Origin: Ilex aquifolium
Lineage: Eukaryota; Streptophyta; Magnoliopsida; Aquifoliales; Aquifoliaceae
Length of the DNA: 64,000 nucleotides
Direction: 5' to 3'
NCBI GenBank assembly: GCA_951799425.1
Contig: OX637393.1
Span: forward strand, 4,387,001 to 4,451,000
This document shows positions 57,233 to 64,000 of this stretch, piece after piece; positions within the stretch are counted from its first letter, which is position 1; each line of letters begins with the position of its first letter. The notes below the pieces were generated by a model. It saw only the letters and a list, made by a program, of their open reading frames with translations. It ran no database searches and was not told where the DNA came from. The position numbers and the translations under genes are program-made.

Positions 57233-57932
57233 TATAAACTCATTAAATTTCTTATACCCTCAATATATCAAAAATATTGTAATATGATCTTTCTGTTAAC
57301 TTCAGTTATTTTTTTTGTAAAAAGTCAATTCATTAATACCGACAAAAAACTAACGTAAATGTTACATTATAAAATTTTTAATATATTGATGGTTTAATAT
57401 AAAAATTTTAATTTTTAAGAGTATAAAGTAAAAAAATTAAAATCTTGTAGGGTAGAAAGTATAATTTGACATTATTTTTTTCCAAAGATAGAAGGAGTAT
57501 ATGAAGCAGGTGATGGAATTGGAAAAGCAGTGGATGTCGTTTTCTTGTGAGTTTCAACAACTAGTAGTGGTTTGATCCAAAAAAAAAAAACAACTAGTAG
57601 TGGGTGTCGTGTTCAAGTGAATTTTAACGATTATTTCTAATTTCATCTGCATTTGAATTTTATTTTCATTTTTCATTTATTTCATTTCTCATTTCATTTC
57701 TCATTTCATCTGCATTTGAATTTCATTTCCTTTTCATTTCTAATTTTCTATTTCCCCCATGCAAACATCCTTTCTCAAATGGTCACACTGGACCATCAGG
57801 GCGGATGCAAATCTTCTGACGGGGGGGCAATTATGTCAAAAATTCAAGGGTAAAATGACCAATGCATAATAATAAAACTGAATTCTCTATCCCCCCCGCG
57901 CCCACTGATTTTTTTTATTTTTTTTCCCCATA

Positions 57933-58550
57933 GGGTTCGTTTGTTTAGCAAGATAATGCTAGAAAATACAAGAAATAGAAAATTTTAAAATTTTACACGT
58001 GTTTGTTTAGCATGAAATAGAAAATGATAGAAAAAATAATTTTCTTTCATACTTAGATTTTCTCACATCTAACTAACTTTTTTTTCTTGTAAAAAATACA
58101 AAGAAAAACAAGAAAGTTATGTTCAATAATCAAACTTCACATTTTACCTTTATTTTTCTTAAATTATTCAATTAATTATTAATTTTAAAAATTTTTGTAC
58201 AAATTAGACTAACCATATAATTTTGTCTAGAGATTAGGGTTCGAGTCGATTCTTGTCTCTGAATTAGGTTAGGAGCCAATTTTTTTTAAAAATTTGAATA
58301 ATAAAAAATATTTTTTCCTTCTTTAGACCGTATTAAAATAATTAAGGATAATTTAGACAATTAGAAAAAAAAATTGTAACTTTCCTTTCTTTCAAACAAT
58401 GGAATGAAATTATTTTAAATTTTTTTAGAAGTTTTTCATGCTAACCAAATACATACATGAAAATATATTTTCCTTCACTTTCTTTTCTTTTACTTCGTTT
58501 TCTATCTCTTTCACTTTCTATCATCTTTTTCTTACTAACCAAACGGACCC
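57933..58550. mobile_element. Tourist/PIF-Harbinger-like MITE, 618 bp
   Basis: Begins GGGTTCGTTTGTTTAGCAAG and ends with the complement of GGGTCCGTTTGGTTAGTAAG. It is flanked by ATA and TTA, while the empty site in copy 1 (6404-6414) has TTTATC, so a 3-bp TTA duplication with one mutated side is likely. Non-coding. Confidence 0.8.
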
Positions 58551-60269
58551 TTATCATCCATTTTGCCCCCGCTGAATGCATCCTTCAGTAACAAATATCA
58601 TTAACTGCTTACTTTTTATTTTATTTTTCTTGAAAATTAATACCCCTTTATTTATACGTTTTTCACTCTTGTATGTTTAAACAACAATTATTGGAGTTAT
58701 TTGATTGTCACAAAAAAGAGATCAAAACTGACAATCGAGTTGAGCTTTGCGAACTCGAACCTAATCTATCGAACTTGAACCTAGTTCGACTTGTTTAGAA
58801 AACGAGCCTAGCTCGAATAGTTCGACTATATTATACATAAATAAGTCAAGTTTTTTAGGCTCGTTTTTTAAACTAATTTAAAAAATTGTTCAAATTCAAC
58901 TTGTATAGCTCAAGTCGAGTCATATTCAAATCGAACCGAATAATTCGATTCAATTATCGGCCTTAAACGAGAAAGAGATCAGAGGATGGGTCCTTGTTTT
59001 TAATTATAAGGGTCATCCCTACAAGAAACGTGCCTACTTATATGGATGCAAATTGACAAAAAAAGTACTAAAAGCATGGTCCAACTAAACAAAGGATGAG
59101 ATTGAACATCCTTTTTTTTTTTTGTGGAGGAGAGAGTTTCAAGTATATCTTTGCATGCGATTTCGTATTTAATTTAAACCTCACAAAAAAATTAATTGAT
59201 TTTGTAGCTTTGGTTTCTTAAATTCATAACAAAAAATTACAAAAATTAAAGGGGCTAATTTCGGGAAAAAAAAATCACAAACTTTAACGCTTATTTCAAT
59301 TTTAGCCAAACCTTTAATTTTAACAATTCCATGCACACACTTTAAAAAATGTAACAATTGTAGTATCCGTTATGTTCTGTCCACATTTTTCGTTAAACTT
59401 TTGTACTGGTTATTAAAAAATCACATTATTTATGATTTGTTTCAATTTAGCATGTTATTACATTTTTCATTAAATTTTCATTTATAATTGTCATTTTAAG
59501 AGCAAATGAAGATTGAGCTAAATTTTTTCTTTCATATTAAAGTATAGCGATAGCCCGTGTCTAAAGGCATTATGCAATTTAAAAACATATTAATATTGAT
59601 CTGGACACACACTCAGTTGAAAGTCTAAACTACATCCTTAGCATGTCCACATTTTGCGTACATGTTCAAATGTCAATTTCATGAGATTTACAAACTTATG
59701 CCATTAAAAGAAATGGTTGTGCCTAAAAATCACGATGTTATTCTAAACAAAAAAATATATCAACTTGTATAGATAATTAATATATAAAACACTAAGTGCA
59801 CAATCCATCATCTATAAAATATTAATTATACAAATATACTGAGAACCCCGCATGTCATTCTTTATGTTTAATTGCACCAATCCAATTAATTTATGTTTCC
59901 TACTCTAAATCTAGATTCACAAATCAATCTGTGTTGTCTATACAAAAGACCAAGCAAAATGGATGTGATTAAAAAAAATGCTCTCTTTATGCATCTAAAG
60001 CAATTGAAACTTAGGGGTTGTTTGGTAACGTTTTTGTTTTCGCGTCTTCAAAACAATAAAAAACAGAGATAATTTTTGTCTGTGTTTTGTGGTAAACACT
60101 GAAACAGAAAACATGTTTGGGAGTCATTTGTGTCTATCAAATTATGAGAATAAAAATAAAAAATATGTTTGGTAACTATTTCAAATATTTTTTAAAGAAA
60201 GAAATTTATTGAATGAATCAGAAAATTTTTCACGAATCAAAAAAAGGGAAGATAGATTTCAATCCCCAT

Positions 60270-60453
60270 TTTTGATATCCTTGACTTTGTACTCTTCAAA
60301 CTTAACCATGTCCTTGGAGAAACCCAATGGATCGAAAATGGTGGGAAGGGTGCCCCAAGGGACTGGGTTCCCCAGATAGGTGGCTTGTCCCCCATGTACA
60401 ACTGCCCACTCTTGTGCCTTTACCCAGTTGCCCAAACCCAATGCCTCTGGTAC
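60270..60453 (-). pseudogene. Lhca1 exon fragment, internally deleted copy
   Basis: Same fragment as at 8846-9119, but roughly 85-90 bp between WGTLPTI and DPLGFSKD are lost, so the two parts happen to read in one frame. The deleted part includes the [17 protein letters not shown] helix region. Not a functional antenna gene. Confidence 0.85.
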
Positions 60454-61275
60454 GCTCAATTTTTCATATGGGAACAATTTGTTCACTTACACAATTAATC
60501 AAACATATTATGCTCAACATTCTAAACAACGTACATACACTCAATCAAAACATACATACACACATATAGAGACCAAGAACAGCAACTGCACTATATGAAA
60601 GCTTGAAAAAGTGACGGGCTAAAAATAAAATTGTGTGGTACTAACTATTGTCTCAAAAATTGTGAAACAGGCCATAAAATTTTCCAGTCCCATACAACTT
60701 CTATCACACAATAAAACGATATAAACTACTTCTAAATCAATGTCTATTCCAATAAACCAACAAAAATCACATTACAATTACATAGAAATTACCACCAATG
60801 AGAAAGGGTTTATCTTCACAACCTCTATAATAATCTCTGGTAGCCCTAAATCTGCACAACATTAACCGAATTAATAATTTACTCAGTGTTAATTGTTCCC
60901 AAAAAATAGAGTCAATCCTAAATCTCAAATGCATGAAGGAGATAAAATTTTCATGCAAATTAATTAGGGGGAATGAATGAGGGTTATTAATTGGGTGCAA
61001 TTGCCAAACAAAAATTATTTTTAGTATTAACCAAACCAAGTATCAAAATTATGCACTATTACTTCAAGATTTGTCTATAACGCGCTCTTTTGTAAACAAA
61101 TGTAGTAAGAGAAAAGAATATGTTATGTTCCAAAGCAATGTAAATTAAAGTAAAAAAAAAATGAAACTACATTTCTTCGGAGTATTTCATCGAACAAATT
61201 ACATGCATCAACTAAAAGGTTTGATTTTACCTAAATGTATGGTAACAAATAAAGAAAATCCATGCAAATAAATTT

Positions 61276-61704
61276 AAGGGTAAAATATTTTTTGGTCCCT
61301 AAAGTATGCATTTAGTCTTTATTTGGTTCCCAATCTTTCAATTGTATATATTTAGTCTCTAAGGTTTTTAATTTGTGTCTAAGTGGTCCAATTCCAAACG
61401 CTGTCAGAAAATCATTGACAGTTCTGATCACGTATCAATCACGTGGTTTCTAATTTTGTGTCTATTTAGTCCATAAAGTTCTTAATTTATGTATATTTAG
61501 TCCCTAAAGTGCTTAATTTGTGTATATTTGATCTAATGTGATCGGCGCGTGACAAGAGCCATTAACGAATTTTGTATGTAAGTTTAGGATTGAACTACGT
61601 AGATATAAATTAGAAATCATAGGGACCAAATAGACATAATTGAAAGATTGAGACCAAATAGATACTACGCGCACAATTTGAGGAATAAGTGTATTTTACC
61701 CTAA
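61276..61704. mobile_element. Long-arm fold-back MITE (copy c)
   Basis: Orthologous in position to 9976-10404, with the same TTAAGGGTAAAATA and TATTTTACCCTAA ends. Confidence 0.7.
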
Positions 61705-62006
61705 GTTCAAACATATTCCTCTCGTCAGGACATTTTTATGCAAACTAATTGGTGTACACGTGCGTTGCACGTGAACTATGTTAAAGTATTATTTTTGTTT
61801 TGAGTGGTTTAAGATTTATACTCTTCAAATATAACTCATATCTCAACTTGGTTCTTGAAATTCCAATTGGAACAATTAAATCATCAATGTTTAATTGATT
61901 TCAATACACCATAATAATATTTTTCAATTTTTTATTTTTGATATTTCAAATTTAAAATAAAGATTTTGTTGTTGAATTGGATCTCGACATGATATCAGAC
62001 ATAATA

Positions 62007-63697
62007 TCTATATAATAAAGTAGCTAATTTTGTTTGTCTAGACCTTTTCGCGGCTCAAATTATTTTGAGATTGTTGATCCGACGATCTTAATTGATTCTT
62101 GAATTTCTTTTCCGCCCATGACTTTTTCAAAATTCAGTAGGACTCCCTTAACCAAAATCCAGTAGAACTCTCATCCCCTAGGACTCTCGGACTCTCCCCA
62201 TAAAGATTGTTTTCCATATTTTCTTTCAAATTTTGGATGCTAGAAGCTTTTGAATTTGACTACACTTTCGTTCACGTCGATTTCTCTCCTTTCCTTATCT
62301 CCTCTGCCCATCTCTTTTACACCAATTCCTCTCTCCTTTCCCCAAATCTCTCTCATTTATATGTTGTGCCTCTTTCTCTTGGACGAAGCACCCGACGATA
62401 GGCAGTGAAGTATTCAACGACGGGTAATCTCCGAACCTTTCTATCTCTCTCCCGAGAGAGACAAAGAGAGAGAGAGAGGCGTGGGCGCCCACCTGCAACC
62501 ACCATCCTTCATTACCTCTTTCTCTCTCACACACACAACCCCCATTTGCCACCCCCACGCACAACCACAACCTATAGTACGCTCAGCTCCTCCTATCTGC
62601 CAACACACACACAACCTCCCTCTACCACCATCACCCGTCTTTCTCTATCTCCACCGGCAGCTCACCCACCACTCCTCCCCACGCACAGCCACACCTCCAC
62701 CACGCTCCCCCCTCCCCCTCCCCCTCCCCCCCCCCCCCCAAACACCCACCCACCCACCCACCCACTCATTTGTTAAAATGACGCACTTCAACTGTTTGTT
62801 AAAATGTCTTACGCAAGCCGCTTTCAACCACCACACCAGGGCGCATATCAACTGTAAAATGGCATTCGATTTTAATTTTTTGAAAGCTTTTTACGACGTT
62901 TGTCTTCTTCATTTCTTGCTCCGATTTGAATATCTGTAAGTTCGAGTTAATTTTTATTTTATTTAGCTCTATTTTTAGAGTAATGTAATGACATAGTTAT
63001 GAGTTTTATTCAGTAATTTTTTGAGGAATCTGTGTGTTTGTTATGGGTTTGTTTGATTGTTGATAAAGGTTTTGGGTTTTACAATTTTTTGGATTTGAAG
63101 GTGATTTCCATGAATTGGCTTAATTAATGTACTTATTTGTGTTATTAATGAATGATTATACATTAGAAAGTCTAGAAAAAGTTTCGACGCCTTCAGTGGA
63201 CTGTTTTGCGATGCCTCAAAGTTGTCTTGGAAGGTAATTTATATCATGTTCTATTGTTTATGTTTCAGCCATGTATTTAATATATTTTATAGTACCAGAA
63301 TCTGCAAAGAAAGGTTCCATATAGTTTACGGGTCATCAATTTATACGTTATAGCATTTTGCTTTTTACTTTTAACTTATAACGACTCAACTTTGATAGTT
63401 TATGGCCAATAGAAGCGGGAAGAAGGGGGTTGTGTGAAGATAATGGTAAAATCTCCCACTGGCCATGAAAATTTGATCAATATTCTCTATTGACTTCATT
63501 TTTAAACTTTTCATAATCCCTTTTGTTTTTCAATTTTTTTTAGTGATACTAATTATTTCATAATCTATTTTTCAAGTGCAAATTGATGGCACCTCAAGTG
63601 TTGTAATTGTACCAACTGGAATGGGTATATAAATCATGCGATATATTAACTACTATTGTTTGCTTTTCAACAGATTCAATCCGAATGGAAATATTTT
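62007..63697 (+). mobile_element. Helitron, 3'-truncated paralogue of 10707-12468
   Basis: Starts TCTATATAATAAAGTAGCTA and follows the first copy to about 63697. The GTGCCTTCAGGCAC hairpin and CTAG are replaced by UGT promoter sequence. The CT microsatellite is reduced and partly inverted (62447-62480). Non-coding. Confidence 0.8.
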
Positions 63698-64000
63698 TAA
63701 ACTGGAATAGGGTTGGGATAGAATAATGATGGAGCATCGGAATAAAATAAATTAAAGTAAAAGAAGAAGAAAGAATATAAAAAAAAGTAATGCTATATAT
63801 CCCAAATTTATATCCCAAATGTGCATTCCAAATCAATAAGGATGGTTGGATTAGTGGGTCCCAATTAAAAACGTTGATGAGACTCACTCATCCAATGATT
63901 CTCATTCATTTAAGATGCACATTTAGGATTCAAATTTGGAATATAAAACATTGCTCTATAAAAAAGCAAGATTCTTTATATTTTTTTGGGCTTTTCTCAC
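63698..64000 (-). repeat. Third UGT promoter-region relic, with a MITE
   Basis: From AATAGGGTTGGGATAG the sequence follows 56560-56840 (the region upstream of UGT copy 2), including a copy of the 180-bp MITE at about 63785-63960. The UGT coding exon expected to its left is absent; Helitron sequence adjoins instead. It is a decapitated tandem unit cut by the window end. Confidence 0.8.

Larger units (their letters stand above)
56439..63697. repeat. UGT upstream segment, second copy
   Basis: Collinear with 5090-12440. Relative to that copy it has two additional MITEs (56632-56812, 57933-58550), lacks the transposon found at 6898-7620, has fewer CATTTGAAT repeats (about 57632-57745), and has an internal deletion in the Lhca1 fragment. 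No gene other than those listed is supported. Confidence 0.9.

Noticed and set aside
60270..60453. A functional light-harvesting gene
   Set aside because: Only a short internal part is present, with deletions, no transit peptide and no C-terminal region.
1..64000. CRISPR arrays, rRNA, tRNA, bacterial operon signals
   Set aside because: None seen by eye; tandem repeats present are microsatellites, hairpin arrays or palindromic minisatellites of a plant genome.

Overview
The window is nuclear DNA of a dicot-like flowering plant, probably a woody species. This is inferred from family-1 glycosyltransferase genes with one GT-AG intron, a captured photosystem I antenna gene fragment, Tat-lineage Ty3/Gypsy retrotransposons, Helitrons and fold-back MITEs. 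There is no sign of bacterial organisation, and no tRNA, rRNA or CRISPR array was seen. Species cannot be assigned.

Two genes look like working host genes. They are paralogous UGT85A-type UDP-glycosyltransferases on the minus strand: UGT copy 1 (2376-5089) and UGT copy 2 (42972-56438). Both read through as 485-residue proteins with intact catalytic His/Asp and a 44-residue PSPG box. They sit in a tandem duplication: 2050-12468 resembles 42660-63697 once insertions are subtracted. Two further relics of the same unit lack a UGT reading frame (28085-28279 continuing at 42397-42606, and 63700-64000). The duplicated segment also carries a broken Lhca1 exon fragment and several MITEs.

The rest is nested mobile DNA. 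Between 10.7 and 28 kb lie several non-autonomous Helitrons of one family, a partial third copy of the duplicated segment, a degraded retrotransposon-like segment with a 'putative plant transposon protein' reading frame, and a Helitron nested in another. A second Helitron family is shown by an insertion with exact A|TC...CTAG|T borders (28280-42396). Its target site can be read in the paralogous copy, and it was later split by a 12.4-kb Tat-type LTR retrotransposon (element 1, 29045-41433, TSD GTTCT). A second Tat-type element (element 2, 44296-55372, TSD GACAC) lies inside the single intron of UGT copy 2 and expands it to 12 kb.

Both Tat elements encode gag-pol on the minus strand. On the opposite strand, between pol and the 3' LTR, they carry multi-exon genes (754 and 746 codons, plus a shorter broken second gene in element 1). 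These share intron positions and phases, a common globular core, basic nuclear-localisation-like clusters and, in the two long versions, coiled coils. They are the most interesting content of the window. The gag-pol frames are dead, mostly through nonsense codons and G-to-A type losses of catalytic residues and hardly at all through frameshifts. This resembles mutational decay of methylated, silenced DNA.
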